Assembly (NCBI RefSeq): GCF_000720135.1
Contig: NZ_JOIU01000015.1
Coordinates: 124,001-188,000, forward strand
Length of the DNA stretch: 64,000 nucleotides
Origin: Streptomyces sp. NRRL S-1022
GTDB taxonomy: Bacteria > Actinomycetota > Actinomycetes > Streptomycetales > Streptomycetaceae
Direction of reading: 5' to 3'
Shown here piece after piece: positions 26,979 to 35,463 of this stretch. Positions within the stretch are counted from its first letter, which is position 1, and every line of letters begins with the position of its first letter. The notes under the pieces are model-generated. The model was given only the letters and a program-made list of their open reading frames with translations. It did no database searches and was not told the origin of the DNA. The position numbers were made by a program, and so were the translations under genes.

Positions 26979-28400
26979 TCACAGCCGCGCCCGCGCGTGC
27001 GCGGCCACCGGGTGCGGCAGCCACCCCCGCGCCTCCAGCTCCCCCACCAGCCGGGCGTAGGGCTCGGTGAAGCGGGCGGTGCGGCCGGGGCGGGGCTCGA
27101 CCGTGGTGCCGGGGCGCACCATCGCCTCGGCCACCGCGGCGAGCGTCGGCCCCGCCCCGGTGCCGTACGCGGCCAGGGCGGCCATGCCCAGCGCCGGCTC
27201 GGTGCGGGCCGGGACGTGCAGCGGCCGGCCCAGGACGTCGGCGCGCAGCTGGGTCCAGTAGGCGCTGCGGGCGCCCCCGCCGGTGGCGGTGAGGGTGCCG
27301 TCGAGGGGGGCGCCCAGGTGGTGGAGGTAGTCCAGGCAGAGGCGTTCGGTGAAGGCCACGCCCTGGAGGAGGGCCGCCCACAGGTCGGCGTCCGACACCG
27401 GGTCGCCGAGCAGCAGGGAGGTGGCCCGCGGGGCGAGGAAGGGGAAGCGTTCACCGGGCGAGACGAGCGGATAGGCGACCGCGGCCGAGGGCTCGAAGGC
27501 GGCGGCGCGGGCGTCCAGCGCGGCCGGGTCCGCGCCCGGGAAGCGGGCCGTGAGCACGCCGGCGCCGACGCTGGAGGCCCCGCCCGGCAGCCAGGTGCCG
27601 TCGGGCGCGCGGTGGTTGTAGACCACCCCGGCCGGGTCGGACACCGGCCGCGCGGCGGCGCCCTTGAGGACCAGTGTCGTCCCCAGCACCGAGTTCCAGG
27701 CGCCCTCGCGCAGCGCGCCGGCGGCGATCTGGGCGGCGCAGCCGTCGGTCATGCCGGCGACGACGGGCGTGCCGGCCGGGATCCCGGTGGCCCCGGCGGC
27801 GGCCGGGCAGACCTCGCCGAGCCGGGTGCCGGGCCGCACCACCTCCGGGAGGACGCCCGCGGGCAGTCCGGTGAGGTCGGGCCACGCCTCGCGGTGCAGG
27901 TCGTAGGCCGTCTTCAGGGCGTGGCTGGAGTCGCTGGGCACCGGGCGGCCCACCAGCCGGGCGGTGATCACGTCCGGCTGGTGGGCGACCCGGCCCGGGC
28001 CGTGCGCGCCGACCAGCCAGCGCACCTTGGGCAGCGCCCAGGTGTCCTGCACCGCGAGCCCGGCGGAGCGCAGCCGGCCCGCCTCGGCGGCGGCCCGCCC
28101 GTCGTCGTACATCAGCGCGGGGCTCACCGGCCGGCCGCCGTCGTCCGTGAGCAGCACGGTCCCGGACGTCCCGCACACCGCGACCCCGGCCACCCGGACC
28201 CGCGCCCCGGCGAGCGCCGCCCGGCAGGCCGTGCCCACCGCCGCCCACCACTCCAGGGGGTCCTGCTCATGCCGCACCCCCTCCCGGCGTCCCCGGGTGA
28301 GCGGCACCGCACCGCTGCCGGACACCCTGCCGTCGGCCGTCACCAGCAGCGCCCGCGCCCCCTGCGTGCCGAGGTCGACCCCGAGCCACGCCTCATCCAT
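26979..28400 (-). CDS. FGGY-family carbohydrate kinase (xylulokinase-like), copy 1
   Basis: Phosphorylates a sugar or polyol with ATP. The 473-residue product starts MDEAWLGVDLGTQGARAL (phosphate-binding loop DLGTQ) and has the C-terminal ATPase signature TATGGGARSAYWTQL...DVLGRPL. GGAGG lies five bases before the ATG at 28400. It is divergent from a DeoR regulator, which probably controls it, and faces away from the second FGGY kinase of the locus. The substrate cannot be read from the sequence. Confidence 0.88.
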   Translation of the reverse strand: MDEAWLGVDLGTQGARALLVTADGRVSGSGAVPLTRGRREGVRHEQDPLEWWAAVGTACRAALAGARVRVAGVAVCGTSGTVLLTDDGGRPVSPALMYDDGRAAAEAGRLRSAGLAVQDTWALPKVRWLVGAHGPGRVAHQPDVITARLVGRPVPSDSSHALKTAYDLHREAWPDLTGLPAGVLPEVVRPGTRLGEVCPAAAGATGIPAGTPVVAGMTDGCAAQIAAGALREGAWNSVLGTTLVLKGAAARPVSDPAGVVYNHRAPDGTWLPGGASSVGAGVLTARFPGADPAALDARAAAFEPSAAVAYPLVSPGERFPFLAPRATSLLLGDPVSDADLWAALLQGVAFTERLCLDYLHHLGAPLDGTLTATGGGARSAYWTQLRADVLGRPLHVPARTEPALGMAALAAYGTGAGPTLAAVAEAMVRPGTTVEPRPGRTARFTEPYARLVGELEARGWLPHPVAAHARARL

Positions 28401-28452
28401 CCGAACCTCCGCTTCTCGCGACCGGTCCTGTGAACTTCCCACGCTCCTTCGA

Positions 28453-28472
28453 GATTTCCCCCTGATTTCCCC
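28453..28472. promoter_or_regulatory. Candidate DeoR operator: tandem 9-bp repeat
   Basis: GATTTCCCC occurs at 28453-28461 and again at 28464-28472, 11 bases apart, about one helical turn. It lies midway in the 179-base divergent promoter region between the FGGY kinase and the DeoR gene. Assignment as operator is inference. Confidence 0.45.
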
Positions 28473-28579
28473 GTGCGCAAGGGATTGACGGCGTGTCAGC
28501 CGCGATACACCCTCTGTTGCCGGGCCGACTCGCACGGTGAACCGCCCGGCCCCACCGCCCCGCCGACGAAAGGTCCCGG

Positions 28580-29392
28580 ATGGACAAGGCACCGCAGGGT
28601 CCCGTGGCCCGGCAGGCCGCCCTGGCCGGCCTCGTCCTCGCCGAGGGCTCGGCGAGCGCGGCGGAGCTGGCCGAGCGGTTCGGGGTCAGCCTGATGACCA
28701 TCCACCGGGACCTGGACGAGCTGGAACGGCAGGGCGTCGTACGGAAGTTCCGCGGCGGGGTGACCGCGCAGCCGTCGGGGGTGTTCGAGTCGAACGTGCA
28801 GTACCGGCTGAAGACCATGCGCCCGCAGAAGGCCGCCCTCGCCGAGCGGGCGGTGCGGCAGATCGAACCCGGCATGGCCGTCCTGCTGGACGACTCCACC
28901 TCCGCCCTGGAGATAGCGCGCCGGCTGCGGCTCGGCGGGATCACCCCGCTCACCGTCGTCACCAACTTCCTGGAGGCGATCAACCTCCTCGCCGAGCAGC
29001 GGGGCATCCGCCTGGTGGCGCTCGGCGGCGACTACGACCCGCTGCACTCCTCCTTCCTCGGGGTGTCCTGCGTGGAGGCCGTCGGCCAGCTCCGCGTCGA
29101 CGTCGGCTTCGTGTCCACCTCGGGCGTGCACGGCGGCCACGCCTACCACCAGGAGCAGCACATCGTCTCGGTGAAGCGGGCGATGCTCGACATCGCCGCC
29201 CGGAACGTGCTGCTCGCCGACCACACCAAGCTGGGCCGGGTCGCCCTGCACCGGGTGGCCCCGCTGTCCCGCTTCGACCTGCTGCTGGTGGACGACGGGG
29301 CCGCCCCCGAGGCACTGCGCGACCTGGACGAGCACAAGGTGCGCTACGAGGTGTGCGCCACCGCGGCCGAGACGGGAGACCCCCTGCGATGA
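28580..29392 (+). CDS. DeoR-family transcriptional regulator
   Basis: A sugar-phosphate-responsive repressor. The 270-residue product has an N-terminal helix-turn-helix (about residues 20-60, AAELAERFGVSLMTIHRDLDEL) and a DeoR effector domain with DDSTSALEIA and NFLEAINLL. GAAAGG lies before the ATG. It is divergent from FGGY kinase 1 and overlaps the following dehydrogenase by four bases (ATGA), so it leads an operon with the dehydrogenase and FGGY kinase 2. Confidence 0.92.
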   Translation: MDKAPQGPVARQAALAGLVLAEGSASAAELAERFGVSLMTIHRDLDELERQGVVRKFRGGVTAQPSGVFESNVQYRLKTMRPQKAALAERAVRQIEPGMAVLLDDSTSALEIARRLRLGGITPLTVVTNFLEAINLLAEQRGIRLVALGGDYDPLHSSFLGVSCVEAVGQLRVDVGFVSTSGVHGGHAYHQEQHIVSVKRAMLDIAARNVLLADHTKLGRVALHRVAPLSRFDLLLVDDGAAPEALRDLDEHKVRYEVCATAAETGDPLR

Positions 29393-30414
29393 CCTCCGGT
29401 GGAATGCGTGTGGTGGCCGCCGGCGACCACTTCGTCCTGCCGTCCCTGATCACGGCCGCGCTCGCGGCGGAGACCGACTGCGCGGTGCGGGAGCTGACCC
29501 TGGGCTGGCCGCTGGAGCCGTTCGGGCCGGTGGCCGAGGTGAGCGAGGCGAGCGACGCCGAGGACGAGCTGATCGCGGCCCTCGACGGCGCCGAGGTGCT
29601 GGTCACCCAGATGGCACCGGTCACCGAACGCGTCCTCGCCGCCTGCCCGGAGCTGCGGCTGGTCGTCGTCTGCCGGGGCGGACCGGTCAACGTCAACCTG
29701 GAGGCGGCCGGGCGGCACGGCGTGCGGGTGTGCTTCGCGCCCGGCCGCAACGCCGCCGCCACCGCCGAGTTCACCGTCGGCCTGCTGCTCGCCGCCCTGC
29801 GCCGCATCCCGCAGGCCCACGACCTCCTGGCCCGGCAGGGCAGTTGGGCCGGTGCGTCGTACTACACCTACGAGGACAGCGGCCTGGAGCTGGAGGACCT
29901 GCCGGTCGGGCTCGTCGGCTACGGCGCGGTCGGCAGCCGGGTCGCCCGGGTGCTGTCCGCGTTCGGGGCGCGGGTGATGGTGTACGACCCGTACGTGCGC
30001 GGCGAGGTGCACGGGCTGCGCCTGTCGTCGCTGGACGACCTGCTGCGCCGCTCCCGTGTCATCACCCTGCACGCCCGGCTCACCGCCGAGACCCGCGGTC
30101 TGCTCGGCGCCCGGGAGCTGGCGCTGCTGCCGCCGGGCGCGGTGGTGGTCAACGCGGCCCGGGGCCCGCTGCTGGACGAGGACGCGCTGTGCGACGCGCT
30201 GGCCGCAGGGCGGCTGTCGGCGGCGGCCCTGGACACCTTCGCCCGCGAACCGCTGCCGGCGGACTCCCGGCTGCGCGCGCTGTCCGACCGCGTGGTGCTC
30301 ACCCCGCACCTGGGCGGCGCCAGCCGCGCGGTGGCGGAGAAGGCCGCCCGGATCGCCGCCGCCGAAGTGGGCCGGTGGGCCCGCGGGGAGCCCCTCGCGC
30401 ATTGTCTGACCTGA
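29389..30414 (+). CDS. D-isomer-specific 2-hydroxyacid dehydrogenase
   Basis: An NAD(P)-dependent dehydrogenase related to phosphoglycerate dehydrogenase. The 341-residue product has the nucleotide-binding GYGAVGSRVA, the substrate arginine in NAARGPLLDEDAL, and the catalytic histidine in LTPHLGGAS. It has no ACT domain, so it is not a classical serine-pathway SerA. The ATG overlaps the DeoR stop. In this cluster it probably oxidises or reduces a hydroxy acid made from the phosphorylated sugar. Confidence 0.9.
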   Translation: MTSGGMRVVAAGDHFVLPSLITAALAAETDCAVRELTLGWPLEPFGPVAEVSEASDAEDELIAALDGAEVLVTQMAPVTERVLAACPELRLVVVCRGGPVNVNLEAAGRHGVRVCFAPGRNAAATAEFTVGLLLAALRRIPQAHDLLARQGSWAGASYYTYEDSGLELEDLPVGLVGYGAVGSRVARVLSAFGARVMVYDPYVRGEVHGLRLSSLDDLLRRSRVITLHARLTAETRGLLGARELALLPPGAVVVNAARGPLLDEDALCDALAAGRLSAAALDTFAREPLPADSRLRALSDRVVLTPHLGGASRAVAEKAARIAAAEVGRWARGEPLAHCLT

Positions 30415-30432
30415 TTCCCCGGGAGGCTTGGC

Positions 30433-31860
30433 ATGTTCGTCGGGATCGATGTGGGGACCTCGTTGGTGAAGGCCGCCGCCTTCGACCGGGGTGGGCGGCA
30501 ACTGGCCGTCGAGGCACGGCCGGTGCACCTCGACGTGCGGCAGGGGGCCGTGGAGCAGGAGATGCGGGAGGTGTACGCGGCCGTCGTCGGTGTGCTGCGG
30601 ACGCTGACCGCGCGGCTGGCGGCGCCCGTGGAGCTGGCCGGGCTGACCGGGCAGGGCGACGGGGTCTGGCTGGTGGACGCGGCGGGCCGCCCGGTGCGGC
30701 GGGCGCTCTCCTGGATGGACGGTCGGGCGCACGAACTGGTGGACCGGTGGCTGGCGGACGGCACCTTCGAGGCCGTCTTCCGGCGCACCGGCGGCGCGAT
30801 GTTCCCGGGCTGCCCGGGACCGCTGCTGGCCTGGCTGGACCGGCACGAACCGGAGGCGCTGGACGCCGCCGCTGCGGCCGTCTACTGCAAGGACATGGTG
30901 TTCCAGCGGCTGACCGGTGCCGGGCGGGCGGTGACGGACGTGTCGGACGCGTCGATGCCGTTCCTGGACCCGCGCTCACGGTCGTACGACGACGGGGTGG
31001 TGGAGCTCCTCGGCCTCGGCCACCGGCGCGGGCTGCTCCCGGACATCGGCGATCCGATCTCGACCGGCGAGGCGGGCGGCGAGGGGCTGCCCGCCGGGAC
31101 CCCGCTGGCGAACGGCCCGTACGACCTGGCCGCCTGCGCGCTCGGCGCCGGGGTGACCGCGCCCGGCGACGGCCTGCTGATCGTGGGCACGTGTCTGGCG
31201 AGCCTGGTCGCCACCACCGAGCTGGACCTGGACGGCGAACCGGCGGGGCTGTACATCTCCACCGACCGGCCCGGCCACTGGCTGCGCGCGATGCCCGCGA
31301 TGGTCGGCACGGCGGCGCTCGACTGGGTGCTGCGCACGACGGGGGTCCGGCACGAGGAGCTGGAGGACCTGCTGGCCGCCGCCCCGCCGGGCTCGTCGGG
31401 GGTGCGGGTGCTGCCGTACTTCGCGCCGTCCGGTGAGCGGGCGCCCTTCGTGGAGCCCGGGCTGCGGGCCGAGCTGCTCGGGGTCTCGCTGGAGACGCGC
31501 CCCGCCGACCTGGTCCGGGCCACCTGCGAGGGCATCGGCTACGCGGCCCGGCACTGCCTGGAGGCGGCGGGCCTGACCGGTTCGCTCGCGGTGTGCGGCG
31601 GCGGCACCCGCAGCCTCGCCTGGACGGGCCTGCTGGCGGATGTGCTGGGCCGGCCGCTGAAGATGGTGGAGGGCGAGGTCGGCGCGCGGGGCGCGGTGCT
31701 CGCGGCCGCCGCCCGGTACGGCGTCCCCCTGGACACCGCCGCCTGGACCGGGCCGACCCGGGTGATCGAGCCGGACCCGGACCGGGTGGCGTACTACGCG
31801 AAGGGCTACGAGGAGCACCTGGAACTGCTGGCGGCGGCACGCGGACGGGCCCGGCGCTGA
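30433..31860 (+). CDS. FGGY-family carbohydrate kinase, copy 2
   Basis: A 475-residue sugar/polyol kinase with GIDVGTSLVKAAAFD at the N-terminus, the catalytic-domain GQGDGVWLVD, and the second ATPase motif LAVCGGGTRSLAWTGLLADVLG. It is clearly diverged from the kinase at 26979. It follows the dehydrogenase by 18 bases with GGGAGG upstream. Erythritol or other polyol kinases have similar N-termini but I cannot assign a substrate. Confidence 0.88.
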   Translation: MFVGIDVGTSLVKAAAFDRGGRQLAVEARPVHLDVRQGAVEQEMREVYAAVVGVLRTLTARLAAPVELAGLTGQGDGVWLVDAAGRPVRRALSWMDGRAHELVDRWLADGTFEAVFRRTGGAMFPGCPGPLLAWLDRHEPEALDAAAAAVYCKDMVFQRLTGAGRAVTDVSDASMPFLDPRSRSYDDGVVELLGLGHRRGLLPDIGDPISTGEAGGEGLPAGTPLANGPYDLAACALGAGVTAPGDGLLIVGTCLASLVATTELDLDGEPAGLYISTDRPGHWLRAMPAMVGTAALDWVLRTTGVRHEELEDLLAAAPPGSSGVRVLPYFAPSGERAPFVEPGLRAELLGVSLETRPADLVRATCEGIGYAARHCLEAAGLTGSLAVCGGGTRSLAWTGLLADVLGRPLKMVEGEVGARGAVLAAAARYGVPLDTAAWTGPTRVIEPDPDRVAYYAKGYEEHLELLAAARGRARR

Positions 31861-31882
31861 GCGCTCCGCGTCGCCGGGCCCG
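31846..31882. terminator. Bidirectional hairpin overlapping the kinase 3' end
   Basis: An 11-bp stem (31846-31856 with 31872-31882) begins within the last codons of the FGGY gene and ends two bases before the convergent DsbA-like gene. Confidence 0.65.
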
Positions 31883-31883
31883 G

Positions 31884-32525
31884 TCAGACCAGGTTGCTGA
31901 AGTCCGGGCCCTTGGTGCGGGTGCGCTTGAGCTCGTAGAAGCCCGGCACGGAGGCCACGGCGAGGGTGCCGTCCCACAGGCGGGCCGCCTCCTCGCCCTG
32001 CGGGGCCGGGGTGACGACCGGGCCGAAGAAGGCGATCTGCTCGCCGTCGGGGCCGGGCACCGCGATGACGGGGGTGCCGACGTCCTGGCCGACCTTCTCG
32101 ATGCCCTCCTTGTGGGAGGCGCGCAGCTCCGGCTCGTACGGCGTGGAGTCCCAGTGGTCCAGGAGGGACTCGGGCAGCCCCACGTCCTGCAGCGCGGCGG
32201 CCACGGCCGACTTCTCGGGGCCCTCGCCCTGGTTGTGGATGCGCGTGCCGAGCGCCGTGTAGAGGTCGCCGAGCACCTCCGGGCCGTGCTCCTGCCGGGC
32301 CGCGATGACGACGCGGACCGGGCCCCACGCCTTGGTCGCGAGCATCTCGCGGTACTCCTCGGGCAGCTCGTCGAGCCTGTCCTCGTTGAGCACGGCGAGG
32401 CTCATCACATGCCAGCGGACCTCGATGTCGCGGACCTTCTCCACCTCCAGCACCCAGCGGGAGGTCATCCAGGCCCAGGGGCACAGCGGGTCGAACCAGA
32501 AGTCGACGGGGGTCTTGTCCGACAT
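31884..32525 (-). CDS. DsbA-family thioredoxin-fold protein (mycothiol-dependent nitroreductase-like) with CPWA motif
   Basis: The 213-residue product opens with a thioredoxin strand and the active-site sequence LCPWAW at residues 14-19, then the helical insertion of DsbA proteins and the cis-proline region GTPVIAV. It resembles Mycobacterium Rv2466c, whose motif is CPWC. Here the second cysteine is alanine, so it should act as a monothiol enzyme, probably with mycothiol. It is cytoplasmic (no signal peptide). It is divergent from pepN copy 1. Confidence 0.85.
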   Translation of the reverse strand: MSDKTPVDFWFDPLCPWAWMTSRWVLEVEKVRDIEVRWHVMSLAVLNEDRLDELPEEYREMLATKAWGPVRVVIAARQEHGPEVLGDLYTALGTRIHNQGEGPEKSAVAAALQDVGLPESLLDHWDSTPYEPELRASHKEGIEKVGQDVGTPVIAVPGPDGEQIAFFGPVVTPAPQGEEAARLWDGTLAVASVPGFYELKRTRTKGPDFSNLV

Positions 32526-32662
32526 GTCTCTCCTCGTCAGGAACTCTTTCCCCGGGAAACGCCGTGGTCCGCCCCGCCATTCCCCGTCCGCCCCGTCAGG
32601 AGCGCATGGCAGGATCGGTCCTGTTCAGCCGCCATCCACGTGATCACAAGGGAGTGCCGTCC

Positions 32663-35245
32663 GTGCCCGGTGAGAATCTGTCCCGCGACGAGGCCCGGGA
32701 GCGGGCCGCCCTGCTGTCCGTCGACGGCTACGAGGTGTCCCTGGACCTGCGGTCCGCCGTCGGCGACGCGGGCGGCGAGCCGCGCACGTTCCGCTCGGTG
32801 ACCACCGTCCGCTTCCGCTGCAACGAGCCGGGTGCCGCCGGCTTCGCCGATCTGATCGCGCCGAGCGTGACGTCCGTCTCGCTGAACGGCCGGGACCTGG
32901 ACCCGGGCGAGGTCTTCGACGGCTCCCGGATCGCGCTGGAGGACCTGGCCGCGGAGAACGAGCTGGTGGTGGACGCTCAGTGCGCCTACTCCCGCACCGG
33001 CGAGGGCCTGCACCGCTTCGTCGACCCGGAGGACGGCGAGGTCTACCTGTACACGCAGTACGAGCCGGCCGACGCCCGCCGGGTGTTCGCGAACTTCGAG
33101 CAGCCGGACCTGAAGGCGCCGTACCGCTTCGAGGTGCGGGCGCCCGAGGGGTGGACGGTGTGGAGCAACGGCGCCGGTGAACTCACGGACGGTGTCTGGC
33201 GGTTCGCGGAGACCAAGCCGATCTCGACGTACATCACGTGCGTGGTGGCGGGCCCGTACCACTATGTGACGGACTCCTACACGCGCACCTTCGAGGACGG
33301 CACGAAGCTGGAGATCCCGCTCGGCGCGATGTGCCGCAAGGGTCTCGCCCCGCACTTCGACGCCGACGACGTGTTCCTGGTGACGAAGCAGGGCCTGGAC
33401 TTCTTCCACGACCACTTCGACCACCCGTACCCGTTCGGGAAGTACGACCAGGCGTTCGTGCCCGAGTACAACCTGGGTGCGATGGAGAACCCGGGTCTGG
33501 TGACCTTCCGCGAGGAGTACATCTTCCGCGGGAAGGTGACGCAGGCGTCGTACGAGGCGCGGGCCAACGTCATCCTGCACGAGATGGCGCACATGTGGTT
33601 CGGCGACCTGGTCACCATGGAGTGGTGGGACGACCTGTGGCTCAAGGAGTCCTTCGCGGACTTCATGGGCACGTTCGCCAACGTGGGCGCGACCCGCTTC
33701 AAGGACGCGTGGACCACCTTCGCCAACCGCCGCAAGGCCTGGGCGTACCGCGCGGACCAGCTGCCGTCCACGCATCCGATCACGGCGGACATCCGTGACC
33801 TGGAGGACGCCAAGCTGAACTTCGACGGCATCACCTACGCCAAGGGCGCCTCGGTGCTCAAGCAGCTGGTGGCGTACGTCGGCCAGGACGCCTTCCTGGA
33901 GGGCGCCCGGCGTTACTTCAAGCGCCACGCGTACGGCAACACCCGCCTGGGCGACCTGCTGTCGGTGCTGGCCGAGACCAGCGGCCGGGACATGACGGCG
34001 TGGTCGCGGTCCTGGCTGGAGACGGCCGGGGTGAACACGCTGACCCCGCAGGTGCTGCTGGACACCGAGGGCGGCCGGATCGCGGAGCTGGCCATCCTCC
34101 AGGAGGCCCCCGAGTCGCACCCGGAGCTGCGCCCGCACCGCATCGCGGTGGGCCTGTACCGCCGTACGCCCGCGGGGGCGCTGGAGCGGTACGCGCGCGT
34201 GGAGACGGACCTGCACGAGCCGCGTACGGTCGTGGCGGAGCTGGCGGGTGCCGAGGCGCCGGAGCTGGTGCTGGTCAACGACGACGACCTGACCTACTGC
34301 AAGGTCCGGTTCGACGAGACCTCGCTGGCGACGCTGCGGTCCGGCCTGGGCGGGCTGACGGACCCGCTGGCGCGCGCCCTGTGCTGGTCGGCGCTGTGGA
34401 ACCTGACCCGGGACGGGCTGCTGCCGGCGCGCGACTTCATCGACCTGGTGCTGCGGTTCGCGGGCCGCGAGTCGGACATCGGCGTGCTGCAGATGCTGCA
34501 CGCCTGGGCGAACTCGGCGCTGGTGCACTACGCGGCGCCGGCGTGGCGGGAGACCGGCGCGGAGCTGCTGGCCGAGGGGGCGCTGCGGGAGCTGCGGGCG
34601 GCCGAGGCGGGCAGTGAGCACCAGCTGGCCTGGGCGCGGTTCTTCGCCGCGGTGGCCTCCGCCGAGCCGGACCTGAAGCTGCTGGCGGACCTGCTGGACG
34701 GCACCACCGGGATCGAGGGGCTGGAGGTGGACCAGGAGCTGCGCTGGGCGTTCCTGGAGCCGCTGGCCGCGCACGGGGCGGCGGACGAGTCGGTGCTGGC
34801 GGCGGAGCTGGCCCGGGACGACACGGCGTCGGGCAAGCGGCACCAGGTGCGCTGCCTGGCCGCACGGCCGTCGGCGGCGGTCAAGGCGCAGGCGTGGGCG
34901 CAGGTGGTGGAGTCCGACGCGCTGTCGAACGCGCTGGTGGAGGCGACGATCTCGGGCTTCCAGCAGCCTTCGCAGCGGGAGCTGACCGCGCCGTACGCGC
35001 AGCTGTACTTCGCGGCGATCGAGCGGGTGTGGCGGGAGCGGTCGATCCAGATCGGCATGGACGTGGTGCGGGGTCTGTTCCCGGCGTACCAGGACCGGCG
35101 GGAGACGCTGGACGCGACGGACGTGTGGCTCCGGTCGCATGCCGACGCGGCGCCGGCACTGCGCCGGCTGGTGCTGGAGGCACGGGACGACCTGGCGCGG
35201 GCGCTGCGCGCACAGGAGTGCGACGCGGCGGCCGGCGACCGGTGA
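32663..35245 (+). CDS. pepN: Aminopeptidase N, M1 family (copy 1)
   Basis: A zinc metallopeptidase that removes N-terminal residues from peptides. The GTG at 32663 has AAGGGAG eight bases upstream and gives a start (MPGENLSRDEARERA) that aligns with copy 2. In the 860-residue product the exopeptidase motif LGAMENPG lies near residue 272, followed by the zinc site HEMAHMWFGD and the third ligand in WLKESFAD. The C-terminal third is the helical ERAP1-like domain. No signal peptide. A second M1 gene of similar length is at 50636. Confidence 0.95.
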   Translation: MPGENLSRDEARERAALLSVDGYEVSLDLRSAVGDAGGEPRTFRSVTTVRFRCNEPGAAGFADLIAPSVTSVSLNGRDLDPGEVFDGSRIALEDLAAENELVVDAQCAYSRTGEGLHRFVDPEDGEVYLYTQYEPADARRVFANFEQPDLKAPYRFEVRAPEGWTVWSNGAGELTDGVWRFAETKPISTYITCVVAGPYHYVTDSYTRTFEDGTKLEIPLGAMCRKGLAPHFDADDVFLVTKQGLDFFHDHFDHPYPFGKYDQAFVPEYNLGAMENPGLVTFREEYIFRGKVTQASYEARANVILHEMAHMWFGDLVTMEWWDDLWLKESFADFMGTFANVGATRFKDAWTTFANRRKAWAYRADQLPSTHPITADIRDLEDAKLNFDGITYAKGASVLKQLVAYVGQDAFLEGARRYFKRHAYGNTRLGDLLSVLAETSGRDMTAWSRSWLETAGVNTLTPQVLLDTEGGRIAELAILQEAPESHPELRPHRIAVGLYRRTPAGALERYARVETDLHEPRTVVAELAGAEAPELVLVNDDDLTYCKVRFDETSLATLRSGLGGLTDPLARALCWSALWNLTRDGLLPARDFIDLVLRFAGRESDIGVLQMLHAWANSALVHYAAPAWRETGAELLAEGALRELRAAEAGSEHQLAWARFFAAVASAEPDLKLLADLLDGTTGIEGLEVDQELRWAFLEPLAAHGAADESVLAAELARDDTASGKRHQVRCLAARPSAAVKAQAWAQVVESDALSNALVEATISGFQQPSQRELTAPYAQLYFAAIERVWRERSIQIGMDVVRGLFPAYQDRRETLDATDVWLRSHADAAPALRRLVLEARDDLARALRAQECDAAAGDR

Positions 35246-35315
35246 CCTCCGGCCGGGCCGTGGCCTGAGCTTCCCCGGGCGGCGACCGTTACGAGATTCG
35301 GTCGAACCTAGCCGT

Positions 35316-35351
35316 AACCCCTGGTCCGCACCCGATCGGACCAGGGGTTTT
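35316..35351 (+). terminator. Terminator after pepN copy 1
   Basis: A perfect 13-bp stem (35316-35328 with 35337-35349), 8-base loop, followed by a short run of T. It lies 71 bases after the stop. Confidence 0.85.
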
Positions 35352-35463
35352 CCGTACCTCCTCGGCATCCGAACACCTGACCTTTAGTCCCGTCTTGTCC
35401 GCATTCATCGACGGACGTGTAACAGCGGTTAAGAGGGCGGCCGGACAAGGGAATCCCGAGTCC

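Noticed and set aside
35316..35351. Inverted repeat considered as an integration attachment site
   Set aside because: Position after pepN, symmetrical stem and trailing T run fit a terminator; no integrase or duplicate core was seen.
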